A stretch of DNA of 64,000 bases. Origin: Ascaris suum. Lineage: Eukaryota; Nematoda; Chromadorea; Rhabditida; Ascarididae. Position 1 is the first letter of the stretch; each line of letters opens with the position of its first letter. The position numbers were made by a program, and so were the translations under genes. The stretch spans positions 7,014,184 to 7,078,183 of the forward strand of contig CM024168.1 in assembly GCA_013433145.1 (NCBI GenBank). The letters run 5' to 3'. Below the pieces are notes generated by a model. That model was not told the DNA's origin, searched no databases, and was given only the letters and a program-made list of their open reading frames with translations. This document shows positions 23,160 to 34,071 of the stretch, one piece after another.

Positions 23160-23346
23160 ATGTTGGTCGAGATTCCGCTACTGGGCAAGTTTCTGTCTTC
23201 GGCGACCTCCCGTCATCTGGATGATATCGTTGACAGACTGCATTTTGTGGGCACAGTGACGGTGTTGGTGTTGTGTGCGATGTTCGTTGGTGCGAAACAA
23301 CATTTCGGTCAGCCTATTCAGTGCATGCTGCCAGCCCATCTGGATC
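23160..23346 (+). CDS. Innexin exon 1: N-terminus, TM1, start of loop 1
   Basis: 62 codons plus one base. DDIVDRL precedes a hydrophobic TM1 (TVTVLVLCAMFVGAK), followed by GQPIQC with the first loop cysteine. The donor is gttagt. Confidence 0.92.
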
Positions 23347-26300
23347 GTTAGTTTTCTTTCACTGTTACACGCAGTTACAGAACGAGGGGGAAGGAAGGAA
23401 GAAGTTTGGAGGAGACATGGAAGAGTGTGTTGCGGTTTCATGACATTAAACAAATGAGGGTTGATAAAGCCTTTAGTGCTTGAAAGGTTCCATTTAATGC
23501 ATGCATGAATGATGAGGCTGTAGTATGTGTGGGCAAGGTAACGAGGTTTCTTTTGCTTGAAGTTTTATTTGAAGCCGCAAGGAACACTCGTTAATAAAAA
23601 TGTGACTCCAAGGTGGCTCGTGGACATCGTATGGGCAATACTTTTGTTTCGTTGAAAGCACCTATCGACTCACATACAACAAGACATTGCCGAGCACAGA
23701 GGAAAGGATCAGCTTGAAGAAGTCGTCTGGTATTGAGCTTAATTACTACCAGGTATGCTTTTGCTCGTTTCCTCTTTATTTGCTCGAATTACGGACATTC
23801 CTCTCGCTGTTGAATTTTCCTTTGCTGATGATCTGGGCCATAGTAAGGGATGATTCCACATCGCTTTGGAACTGACTGGATTTTGTTTTGTATCATTTGT
23901 TTGTATCTTTCATATAATCTGCTGAGATGTAACCTTGGAAATAAAATTGCTGGACGTGATTGGAATCATTCCACCACAACTGTCATCCTCTATCGGTCCA
24001 TGTATTTGCGAACGTTCTCAAAAACATATCGCGTCCCCAACCAAAATCCATTCAGTTTTCCGAGCAAGAGAAATGATTGTCTTTTCTTGTTTTTTTTTTC
24101 TGTTTTCACCTCGATTATAACTGACTGCACGCTCGCAGGGTATTCAGTTCCACATAGTGTTTTATGTTGCAAGTCTACTATTTGAAATTAGCCATATCCG
24201 GCGTGTCATCCTCACCTCCGTTCCTTGGGCCATTTGTCGCAGACTTCTAAAAACATCGAATAATACTCGTCAAAGCTACATGCGGGATTTGTTCAGAAGA
24301 AAGTGCTGATTCACAACAACTCGTTCTGTGAAAATCTTTAAAATAATGCGTTGCTTTCAGTGGGTGCCTTACTTCTTCGCGATACAGGCGCTAATGTTCT
24401 ACATTCCGAGCTGGATTTGGCACACACTCCAACAGTGTGGAAGTAAGCCATCGCCTTTAACTTCGATCGCTCACTTTTTTGTTCATTTTCAATGTGTTTT
24501 AGAACTGCCATATTAGGCGTTACTAATGTTTTCTGTTTTGAACAAAATCATTGAATGTTTTCCAGATTTAATTGATGCAGTCTGTTTTCGATTCGCTCAC
24601 TTATCACGGAAAAAATGGCACTAAGATAGGTGGCATGACCCTGAAATAGTAGGCTCTGCCATGTGTGATGGCAGTGAGAGCGGTAGCCTCGAATTGGTTC
24701 TTGAAAGTCCACCTGTGCTACTATATTACAAAACCCACCTGTATTCCACCTATTCCGGATCCACCTACGTAACGAAAAACCTGAGCCCGCCTATATTACT
24801 GGAAGCTCAAAAATAACGATCACATCGGAACGAAAAGGGAAAATGTGCTTAAATTTGAAGGACGTAGGATACTGAAATAACGTGTTTGTGAAGAAAGCTT
24901 GCTTACAGATGTGGAATTTAGTATAACGGTGGAGCAGGGTCTTATAAAAACGCAGCCATGCTTTGACTTTCATTTAAATGCCCCATTTTATCCCGATAAG
25001 GTCGTCTGAGTGCAATACGCGCCGGTGTTTCTGAAGCTTATCTTATTTTCTTGCGAAATATTTCCACTCATTGCACGATGACCCTCTTAAAGCAAAGAAA
25101 GAACCGTCGCAATGATATGTGATACATGCTGCGATCTTTCTTTTATTTCTGTTTTCCTGGGTGTGCATCATTTTTATGTCAACTGCTCCTCGACGGGAAA
25201 AAGTATGCCGCAATCATTCTATCGTTTCTGTTTTGCTACTTTTGAAATAATTGGTGAAAGGTGCAAGTAGCGATAGTTCCCTCTGAAACGCTTAGGTGGC
25301 ACCAGCGCGAATCCAGCTTGGTTGCTCACAAAGTCGCTGGAGGTGGTGTGTGGCCGGGCAATGCTCCGCCGCTAGGCACCATCAATTGCTCGTCTATGGT
25401 CTTGATTCAGATGCCTTCTGTACCCTTAAATTAAGATGTGCGTCCCATGGCTCCGACCTAATCTCACCGTGTGGTACGCACTGTTCGGCAGGCTGCGTAA
25501 GGCTCAGTGAAAATGCGAGATAATTGTTGCCTTGTCAAGTGTAATATACATGTGATATTGCTGTGGGATTAACTGGAGGGTCTGCGGAGATCCTCCCCCT
25601 CCCCCTCTCACTTCTGAGTTTTCATCAGGGAAAGAGATGGGGTCCGAAAAAGAGAGGCGTGTGGGAATGTAATGGGATCCTGGCTGGATGGTTACGTCTC
25701 CCTTCTTTCCCAATTGGCCAGGGAAGTGCTGGAAATGCGAGCATCGCGGATGTCCGTCCGACCCTGCCAGAGGGTTCAACTTTTGATGTTGCAGTACTTG
25801 ACATGCAAACTGTAGTGGACGAGGCGGTAGCGATCCGAAATACCACCAAAATGGAGGAGAGGTCGAAGAAGCTGGATAAAGCTGTCGAGTTTATTCGTTG
25901 CTCATTCGAGTATCGTGACAGCACAAAGCAGTCGGTAATCGTTACTGCCAGAGCACATGCGTTGTTGTTTTCTCTTCCTTTTTAAAGAGAAATTTCTCGA
26001 ACTTCCCTTTCAGTTTACTGCGTGCCATCGTACGTGACATAGTTTCGCTCTATCTATTTACTATGTCTCAGAAAGTCTTATCCCCCATTTTTTTGTTTTT
26101 CACTTTTTGCTGTATTAAGGAAAGGATGTAATCTTTAATGGTGTTTCTTTTATCGATGCGTTCAGATGGGAAAAATTTCGCGTTTTTCAACGGTTACCAT
26201 TGACGGTTTAGCTGTCTTTATAAAGCAGCTCGGTTCTCTTTCTTCAAAAGCAGAGGGCCGACGGAAGAGAAGTAACTGGATAGGGGGATTTTCATCTCAC

Positions 26301-29300
26301 CTGTGGAAATCTCGGGAGGAACCTTCTTCGACCTTGACTTGTCGCTGGAAAGGTGGCGATTGAGATCAAATCTGAATGAAACACGGGAATGGCGTTTGTT
26401 ATCCACGATATGTCTTCCGATTCATTCATATGTGAAATTTGTTGCTCATCGCACGTTGCAACCAAGCCATAGCTCGCTTCCTGTGGGCTAAAAACTTCAT
26501 TTTGGATGAATATGTTTGGGAAGGTAAACTGATGGAGAGTTGTTGCAGGTAGGAGGTGCAAAGGTGGTAGAGATGGGGCGGTCGTTGGTAAGAGTGGTGT
26601 GCTATGCATTTTTTGAGACATCGCTTGAGAGGATAACGAAACCAGAAAATAAACAGAAAGATATACGAATATTGAGGGAAGGAGATCGTCACAGTTTATG
26701 ACAGGAGTTATATGGCAAAAAAATACGATGGAAGTTATCATAAGCACTCTTTTCGTTAATTTTTGAGCATTTGTAATGAGAGCTGTTCGATAAATCTTTA
26801 TGGAATCGTTTTGCTTATGTATGCGGGAGGTTGGTGCCTGGAATTCTCGTTTTAGGCGGGGTGTTTTGCTGCACTGTCGCCAACTAAGCTCGGTTTTTAT
26901 TCGACAGCTGTTTATATGCTGACGAAATTAGTTTGGATTGCTAATGATGCGGCACAGATTATGCTAATCGGTCGTTTCCTGGGCATCGACAGCATTACCT
27001 GGGCACTTCAGGTGGGTCATTTGCATATTTTTTGGAGTGACCTCGAGGAATTTGTATCTTAGGTTTGTTTTTACAAATTCTTCGAAACCGAGTTGTACTG
27101 GATGGAAATTTAGAGGGCTTATGAAGAAGTGTTTCTAATGCAATACTGGTCATAAATTATATCTGTACGCTTTGAAATGCCTATGCAGTTATGGAGGTCA
27201 GAATGGAAGGTTCCGTCGTTTAGCCTCTCCACGCACTATCCTTGCTGTGTTTGAAAGTCAGTTTGCTCATTTCCTTAACCACAACATTTTCGAGGCAATG
27301 GCTTCGCTCCTTGCTCCTCGCCATTATCATTTTAATTCACTACAAATTGTTCCCATGAGGTATTGAGAGGTTCAAATGGGAGAATCACTAAAAGGGGTTC
27401 TTGTCAAGCAGTGAAAACAGCTGATTGTGGAGTTACATGCCTGCTTTTAGATGGCAGTTGCTTATCAGGTCCAATTTGCCTGAAACGCGGAGTTCTTCCA
27501 CTGTCAAGCATTCACTTCTAAACCTGTGATGTGCTTGAAATTCGATTCTTTCTTTTCATCTGCAGCCACTCTGAGGAGGGACGGGGTCTATGAATCTTGG
27601 ATAAAAATTAGAGACGGACGGGATCGGTTTGACTGCATTATCAATCCCCGGGCAATTTTTGGAAATTGCTGACGGCATTCTTCAAGCTTCTGGTTTGCTG
27701 AGATGCAGGAGTACGCAAAATTTGACTTTCAATGGTCCCTTGCGAGAATGCTTTGAGATAAGACAATGAGTGAGTTTCAGCCGACAGAGCTGATAACTGC
27801 GGTAACGAGTGGAGGATCTCCGGCGACGATTCACTATTTTCCACGTGTTACATTCTGCGATATGGAGCGTTACATTATTGGGCAAGTGGAGCACGACACT
27901 TTCCAGTGTGTGCTCATGCTGAATGTCATCAACGAGAAGCTTTTTTTGATGCTGTGGTATTGGATCGCTTTCGTAAGTTTTACGTCATTGCAACGGATAT
28001 GACAGCAATGTTGTGTGGATGAACCGTTGAAGAAGGGAAGATGTGTATAATAGAATCGATGGGCATAACTTATTCTCTTCGACTTATCTTAATTTGATTT
28101 CTTTTCATGCTTGAGGTCGCTATAGTTACGTTTCGTCTCGTCCTTTCATCTAATGCGAAACATATTCTATATGAGTATTTCCTTTTTTTCCCACTCTTCT
28201 TTAACCGTCATCAGTATATTTGGAGGTGATTTGCTTGGTAAATGACGCGAGCAGAATCTGTGTTCATGAGTATAGAACGAACTTCAACAATGAGGTCCTG
28301 CTCCTACGTGATTATTAGGTAACTTCAGCGTTTCTTTGAAAAGCAGCTCAAACCTTTTGCGCTCATTATGAATCTGGGGATGCTAGCTACTACCGTAATT
28401 CTAATTCCACTGAATTATTCCTACCTCGTCCACGAAATACTCTTCTATATGAAACCTGCTCGTGCTTTCACAGAGGCACCGTGCCACCTGAAACAACGAA
28501 GAAGGGAAGAGGCTTCTTAAGAGTGCTTTCATCAAGACCGATAAGATTACCCAGTGTTCAAGCGTTCTTGACAGCCTTCATTTGCTCCTTGAGAATCCTG
28601 CATCTTAATGAGATTAGACTCGACTCAGTGCCCGATATTTGTATAACTTCCTATATTCACTTCGCTATTCCCTATTCATTGAGTTACATGGGGTCACTAC
28701 TGGAGATCTTTTGCTGGAAATGTTATTCCTTCTTTTTTGACGACCATAACTAAATTCTGTCGTTTAGCTATTTGGCTCAGATTTCAACAGTCTGGTACGG
28801 TAGTGTTGTGAGAAAGTAGGGTGTTGCAAGTACCCGTATAACATCAATAAATCCTCGGGAGTCATGAACGCGAGATTTTCATAAGAGTTACTCAGGCGGA
28901 AATTATCAATGTTCCGGAAAATTTGCAAGGTATGACAATGATTCATATTGCCGGAAGCAAATAATTTTCTCTAAGCTCCTACGGAGGGAGGAAGGAGTTC
29001 ACCAAGGTAGACGCTTTTTTGTATGTGATTGGAGGAGAGGGAGGGGAAGAAGGGAACTCTCCGAAGTTATGCGACACCTGAGTACCAGATTGCCATTGTT
29101 GGCAGAGTTCCTTTCCAGTTACTTGTGATAGCGATTATCAATTTTGTCTACACAATCAGCCAGTTGGTGCAGCCGTGGTGCCGTGATGCGATTATCAGAT
29201 TCTATGTTCAGGTTAGCAGTTCTGATTATGAATGAAAGCATAAAGCTGTTGTATGCTTATGTTCTTTGAGGGTTATTTCACTGTCGAATGATGACATGAT

Positions 29301-32300
29301 GGGAATAATCCGGAAGCATGAAAGGGGATCAGCTGCAAGAAGCCTGAATTCGAGAGCGGATGAGTTGCATATTGCTGAGATTCCATCAAAGTTTTTAGGC
29401 TAAAGTTGGAATTGAAAATGGAACTTGCCGGCGATCGCATTCGGTATTGCTTTAGAAGAGCTGAATAGATAAAGTTGCTGTGAGCGGTTTGCAGTGAAGA
29501 AACGCGTTGAAAATTTGCTGTTTTCAGACAAATATTCCCATAGCCTCTGTGTTATTATTCATATACAAATATTAAGTTTTAACTTTTTTTCAAGTATTTA
29601 CTCACAATTCCGTTGCGACGAGGGTTCGGAAACTTGTGGTACCCACCGCTGACTGAAGAAGGCAAGGGGGGGGGGGGTGGGGAAGAGAAGGGGAGATGGA
29701 GCGCGAGGAGCTGCTTCCAGGTATTGTATATCAGTTGTTGGTGACTGTACGCACAAAAGGTGTTTGTCAGCCTGGACGTTAAGCATAAAAGCGGCGTTCC
29801 GACAAGGGCTAAGACACTAAAACTCATACGTCTGAGCAAAGACGTGCAGGTTGAGGACGAATGAAAGATTTGTAAGAGAGGCAGGTCGATACTGTGGTGT
29901 TTCTGCTGATTTCTACGCTCCTTTTTTCAATCTCCATGCTCCTTTCTCCTTAGGTGTTGGTTAAAGCTTGGGCGCGAGGATGGGGAGCAGCTTCCTGCCA
30001 GAAATGGCCTGTGGATGTTTCTTTTTTCAGCAAAGCATTTCTGCACACATCGTTGTATACTGATATTTTTGAAAAAGTGTGTTTAGTCGGATGAAACAGA
30101 CGAGAACGAATGTTTCGCTGCGACGAGCAAAGAGAGCATCCACAAGTTTATTAATGACGTGAGTTTGTTTTATTTGAGAAGGCGAAGTGATTATAATGTT
30201 GCGAGCGAGCTTCTCAGAACACAAACTGGGAGACTTTTTCAGTTCATTTCTTTTTATATTTCAGTGTGGAGTCTCCTGGGCTCTTTTTTGATGCATTACA
30301 CAGTGTTCGGACGTGACGTCTGTCTCTTTATGTAATATGACATCAGTCCAGAAAGACAACCTCATATTGGTGATCGCTTTTTTGAGGAAATGACGAACAA
30401 ATTGCACAATAGCCCATAGTTTTCCCTCTGCAGGTTCGGAGGTGGGTGTTATTGTTTTCTTCCGCTCTGCCTAGTTATGCGGAATAAGTGTGTCGTAGAA
30501 GTATCGGAATCCTGACGTACCGTTTGATGTGAGAGAAATTAGTCGGTCGGTAAATATGGGATCTGTGGGCTTGCTTGGTGAGAATCTGTTTCTGAGCCTT
30601 CATTCCCACTAGCTAGAAGTGCGATGGAGCGGGTGGGGGAGAGGGCTTCAGCGGCGAACGGTGGGATGAGAGAAGCGAGATTCGCTGAATACTGTTCAAC
30701 CGGCCTCTTCCTCGTACACAAGGTGCAGCCGAAATGCGGCAGTCTCGACTGCTCAGCCGCAACGGAAAACAGATCCGGCACTTTTTTAATGAGAAACATA
30801 GCATGTTATGTAGAAAGAACTTCAAAAATAACACATCCACTTCTACTGTTTCCAAGTATCGACGGGGGAGGAGTGGACATTGGGTGGACTGTAGGGGGAG
30901 ACCGAAAAGGCGGAGAAGATTGGAAGGCATATTTGGATTGGTATGAATGCAGCATCTTCACGTGATCAGGCCAGATGTTTGCTACTAAAGACTACTCAAA
31001 GTTAAACTTCCGAGGTCTCGTTTTCGCCAGTCGCAGCACTTTTCTGCATCGAGAGGTGCATCTAGTTGGCCTCACACGCGCACACAGGATTTCAATTTTG
31101 AACCCATCGAAGCAGAAGGCATAGCGTGTGTCGTGAGTGCTCCGATTGCTTCGTCTCCTATGTTGTACAGTATGCAAAGACGGAGTGCCTCCTTGCTAAA
31201 CCCTCAGGGCGCTCGTCATACAGTGCATAGGATGCCATAAATACGTTGTGCAATGCGAGTCGTGAGGGCACGGGCGCTGTTGATCAATTTTGCGTAGTCA
31301 AGTTGTATAGCGTACGCACTAAAGAATTGAACATTTCGTGACATGTAATGAGCAGATTGCCATTCGCATTTGTAATGCGAGCAGATGAGATACCATTCCA
31401 ATAGCACCACCAACGATAGTTGCTAAACTTAAGGGAAGCTCCATCTTTAACTACGTAAAGCACATTCCTTGTTTTTTTGCGCCCACGGGCTTCTATAAAT
31501 AAGACAGGTTGTGCTCATTGGCAGGGACTGAAGGTGGGATGAGAGCAGTCGTTGCATTTACCTAGAGTACTGATCTGAAACTTGTTGCAGGTAATTTTAA
31601 TCGAAGTGATTTTGAAGGAGGAGAAGTGGTTTTGTTCTCATGAACCTATATCGCATGAATAGCCTGACAAAAATCTAATGGGTGTTATGTTCCGAAATAC
31701 TGTTTCCATTATGTTGAATGGTTTTAAAAAATTGCTTCAGGTGTTGGGTGCAGACGGAGTGTTGATGCTTCGATTCGTGCACACTCATGCGGGAGCCATA
31801 GTTGCCCGTGATATAACCGTTCGCCTTTACCGCGTCTATAATTGCATCTATCCGGTAATTATCAGTTTCTTAAAGGTTGAGCAGGATTGCTGAGCAACAG
31901 AGAAAGACAAGGAAGGGGATAGCGAGATTACTATTTGATGTTAATGGGGGCGAGAATCTTGGCAGGAATGGAATGGACCTACAGTTATAAGTTCTTGAGT
32001 AGTGGAATTTTAATTGGGTTGAATTGATATCCGTACGACGTCACGTGATATGGCAATTGGTCAGAATTGATACAGCATGCGGTGATCATTAGATTTCTTC
32101 ACATTAGATCAGATATTTGTCAAGCCATGAATCTGCAGTCAGTTAATTCGGATTATATAGCGGATTTTTCTAAGGAATTTTCAGGATTGGTTTGTAAAGA
32201 ATGGTGTTGTAAATTAAGAAGGAGAAGGAAAACATATACGAGATAGGTTTAAGGAGAGGGAGACGAGCGAACACATGATATCTATTTTATTGGAGACCAA

Positions 32301-32732
32301 ACGCGCTTAGATATGATATCTATTTTATTCGTTTCTATCAACATTGGAGATATTTTCTTTTCCTAATTGCATTGATTATGGGTGTTGCTCAATGAAGGAA
32401 GAGCAGTAAAGAAGGAACCTGCCTCTCCCCTCAGGCAGTCTCTAAGATTTTGATGAACCAGAGGCATGGATGGGACGACTTTAGCGAAGGCCTACTGCCT
32501 GTCCTTGACTTAGAGCCCTTTTGTAAACACGGCCACTTTTTGAAAGTACGAAGTCAAAGAGTGGAATAGCTCTTCGTAGAATCTGTACTCGACTTGTTAT
32601 CGGTTACTGATTTGTCGTTTCCAGGTGCTTCCCGCGAACGTCGGTGTGGATAGCGGATGGAGCGACACGCCAAAGAATGGGACCATGGTTATTTATATCT
32701 ATTTCTATAATTTAGCATTTACAGTTTTTTGA
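23160..32732 (+). CDS. Innexin (gap-junction/hemichannel subunit), ten exons
   Basis: Innexins are four-pass plasma-membrane proteins that form gap junctions and hemichannels. The start ATG at 23160 opens the usual short cytoplasmic head. Exons: 23160-23346, 23613-23752, 24361-24442, 25722-25934, 26166-26205, 26908-27011, 27781-27972, 29119-29211, 31741-31854, 32625-32732, about 423 residues, a normal length. Signatures: DDIVDRL before TM1, GQPIQC, the family motif YYQWVP across the exon 2/3 junction, FYIPSWIW in TM2, HYFPRVTFCD and FQCVLMLN in loop 2, INEKLFLMLWYW in TM4, and DGVLMLRFVHTHAG near the C-terminus. Both extracellular loops keep their two cysteines (about residues 55, 74, 281, 298). 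Every junction is in phase except exon 3 to exon 4, which is one base off, so a boundary there is wrong or a tiny exon was missed. Exons 5 and 10 are the weakest. Confidence 0.92.
23613..23752 (+). CDS. Innexin exon 2: extracellular loop 1
   Basis: Reads WTSYGQYFCFVESTYRL, matching the innexin W-x-x-Y...YC...TY pattern, with the second loop cysteine, and ends ELNYYQ at the donor. The acceptor CCAAG is weak but gives exact phase with exon 1 (CGT, Arg). Confidence 0.87.
24361..24442 (+). CDS. Innexin exon 3: TM2
   Basis: From a TTTCAG acceptor, WVPYFFAIQALMFYIPSWIW continues the YYQ of exon 2. This is the most conserved innexin segment, with the TM2 proline. The donor GGAA|gtaagc leaves one base over. 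Confidence 0.93.
25722..25934 (+). CDS. Innexin exon 4: first part of cytoplasmic loop
   Basis: 71 codons after a GGCCAG acceptor: STFDVAVLDMQTVVDEA and KLDKAVEFIRCSFEYRD, the helical, charged pattern expected after TM2. Phase 0 at both ends, so the joint with exon 3 is one base off and the start is uncertain. The open frame extends upstream to 25563, but that part looks unlike an innexin. Confidence 0.75.
26166..26205 (+). CDS. Innexin exon 5: short cytoplasmic-loop exon (candidate)
   Basis: 40 bases (MGKISRFSTVTID plus one base) between a TTCAG acceptor and gtttag. Chosen because it bridges exon 4 (phase 0) and exon 6 (needs one base) exactly and its position fits the loop-to-TM3 connection. 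The sequence itself is too short to be diagnostic. Confidence 0.45.
26908..27011 (+). CDS. Innexin exon 6: TM3
   Basis: VYMLTKLVWIANDAAQIML, then GRFLGIDSITWALQ, matching the innexin Y-x-x-x-K-x-L-(Y/W)-x-x-N...Q...FLG pattern. It ends in phase 0 at CAG|gtgggt. Confidence 0.9.
27781..27972 (+). CDS. Innexin exon 7: extracellular loop 2 and start of TM4
   Basis: 64 codons with HYFPRVTFCDMERYIIGQ and TFQCVLMLNVINEKLFLM. FPRVT-x-C and (V/F)QC-x-L-x-(I/L)N-x-x-x-EK are innexin hallmarks, and both loop cysteines are present. Confidence 0.95.
29119..29211 (+). CDS. Innexin exon 8: rest of TM4
   Basis: 31 codons after a TTTCCAG acceptor. Hydrophobic LLVIAIINFVYTISQLV, then RDAIIRFYVQ, in phase with exons 7 and 9. 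Confidence 0.85.
29666..29677. repeat. Poly(G) run, 12 bp, in innexin intron 8
   Basis: Twelve consecutive G within a purine-rich patch of the 2.5-kb intron between exons 8 and 9. Confidence 0.9.
31741..31854 (+). CDS. Innexin exon 9: C-terminal cytoplasmic segment
   Basis: 38 codons after GCTTCAG: VLGADGVLMLRFVHTHAG and DITVRLYRVYN, matching the innexin C-terminal FL-x-x-DG-x-x-x-LR-(L/M)-(I/V)...(N/H)-x-G motif. Confidence 0.93.
32625..32732 (+). CDS. Innexin exon 10: C-terminal tail (candidate)
   Basis: A TTTCCAG acceptor and phase fit exon 9. 35 codons end at TGA. The tail (VLPANVGVDSGW...NLAFTVF) is poorly conserved in this family, so the call rests on position, splice site and phase. 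Confidence 0.5.
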   Translation: MLPANVGVDSGWSDTPKNGTMVIYIYFYNLAFTVF

Positions 32733-32910
32733 GAGCAAAAGGATCAAAAAACTTTGTCGGCGTCATTCTTATGCGATGTCGTAATTCATCTCGAGTTCTC
32801 TGTAGACCGTTTGCTCTTATATCTGCCCTACTCAACCTGTGCGAATTCGATTTATGCTGTAGTGTGCAACACACTTTTATTGCATAGCTGCAGCAGAGGG
32901 ATTTGATGCC

Positions 32911-32916
32911 AATAAA
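32911..32916 (+). terminator. Candidate poly(A) signal of the innexin gene
   Basis: AATAAA, the first such hexamer on this strand after the proposed stop, about 180 bp downstream. Confidence 0.4.
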
Positions 32917-33419
32917 ATCTGTCTCCTTCACAGAATCAGAGCATGGATTCGACACGACAACTTAGCCTGCAGTTGATCTGGTATATATTGCGTAATGGCA
33001 AATTTCATGGTCCCAAAAAATGGGCTCATGAAATTAGCCATAATGCGTTCTGATTTTGCGTTGGGGAGCAGGAAATAAGGGGTGGCAACGACCGAATTTT
33101 TCTCCTTTCATTAATCTGATCGAATACTCAGACTCGCAGGGGTGAAACCGAATGCATTTCATAAACCTTGGTCACATACCGACCGAAAGCCAGCGACAAA
33201 GGATGCTTCCCCCGCAACCGAGGAAAATAAAAAAGGTCGAAGCCGACTTTCAGTCAGTAGAAACTGAATGAAATTTCGATTTCGCATTCGGAATTCGTTC
33301 ACTTGGTCACCTTGCTACCAAAAATTCTCCATCAAAAGGTTTACTCCCCTTTCTCTTCTCCCCATGTGGTATGCTGTACATGAGATGCGGTCGACCGCAG
33401 CTTTGTCAGAGTAAAGTTC

Positions 33420-34071
33420 TCAAAGGTATACGTTAAAGTCCTGAAAGGTATACGTGTACACCCTGTCGATCCGTAAGTCACTTCGATATAAAGTTTCTGC
33501 AAAAGCCGTTTTCATAGGAGTCACTTCGCAGCTGTCGTGTTCGATATAATGAAAATAGTGAAAGAAGCTCTTTGGAGACTTACAGTTCTCTGCTGTGTCT
33601 ACTTTATTTACGAAGTCCTCATATTGTGGAGTTGAGCACTGTCCGGTGCTGTCGCTTGGTAAAGTGTAGTAGTTTTTTTCAGGGCAAAAACCCTTTCTAT
33701 TGGAAGGCCACAAGACCTGGAGCGATCGCTTCGGCGCCTGAGCCAAGTATGGAATCTGTAGATGGTGAGCCGTAGTCGTGACCATTTGGCAAGAGTGTCG
33801 CTCGTGAACTGCTGGTTTCATCTGTCTGCTCTTTTCCATGTACCAGTTCTACGACGTATGTACCGCGCTTCTGAAAAGCTCCTAGAGTACAGTATATACC
33901 GTCCTTAGAGTAATGGTTTCCATTTGAGAAAGGAGATGGAAGATTTCGACAGTGATGCTTCAAGAATGTGGCGTAAGATGGAGAAGTGCAATTCTGCGCT
34001 TTTCGATCCGAGATTGGTGAAACGGACGTGCGATCGAAAAAAAACAGGGGGTTTCGTTCTGGATTTAACAA
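33420..34071 (-). other. Open minus-strand stretch, possible exon(s) of an unknown gene
   Basis: Two overlapping minus-strand frames stay open: one with HGKEQTDETSSSRATLLPNG, the next with FCPEKNYYTLPSDSTGQC and TPQYEDFVNKVDTAEN before a strong donor (AACT|gtaagt) near 33,590. Cysteines and splice signals are suggestive of a secreted protein, but no family is recognised. Confidence 0.2.

Noticed and set aside
27641..27894. Minus-strand frames at innexin exon 7
   Set aside because: Antisense shadows of a strongly conserved innexin exon.
30539..30965. Open frames of about 85-113 codons on both strands
   Set aside because: They lie in the 2.5-kb innexin intron between exons 8 and 9 and have no domain.
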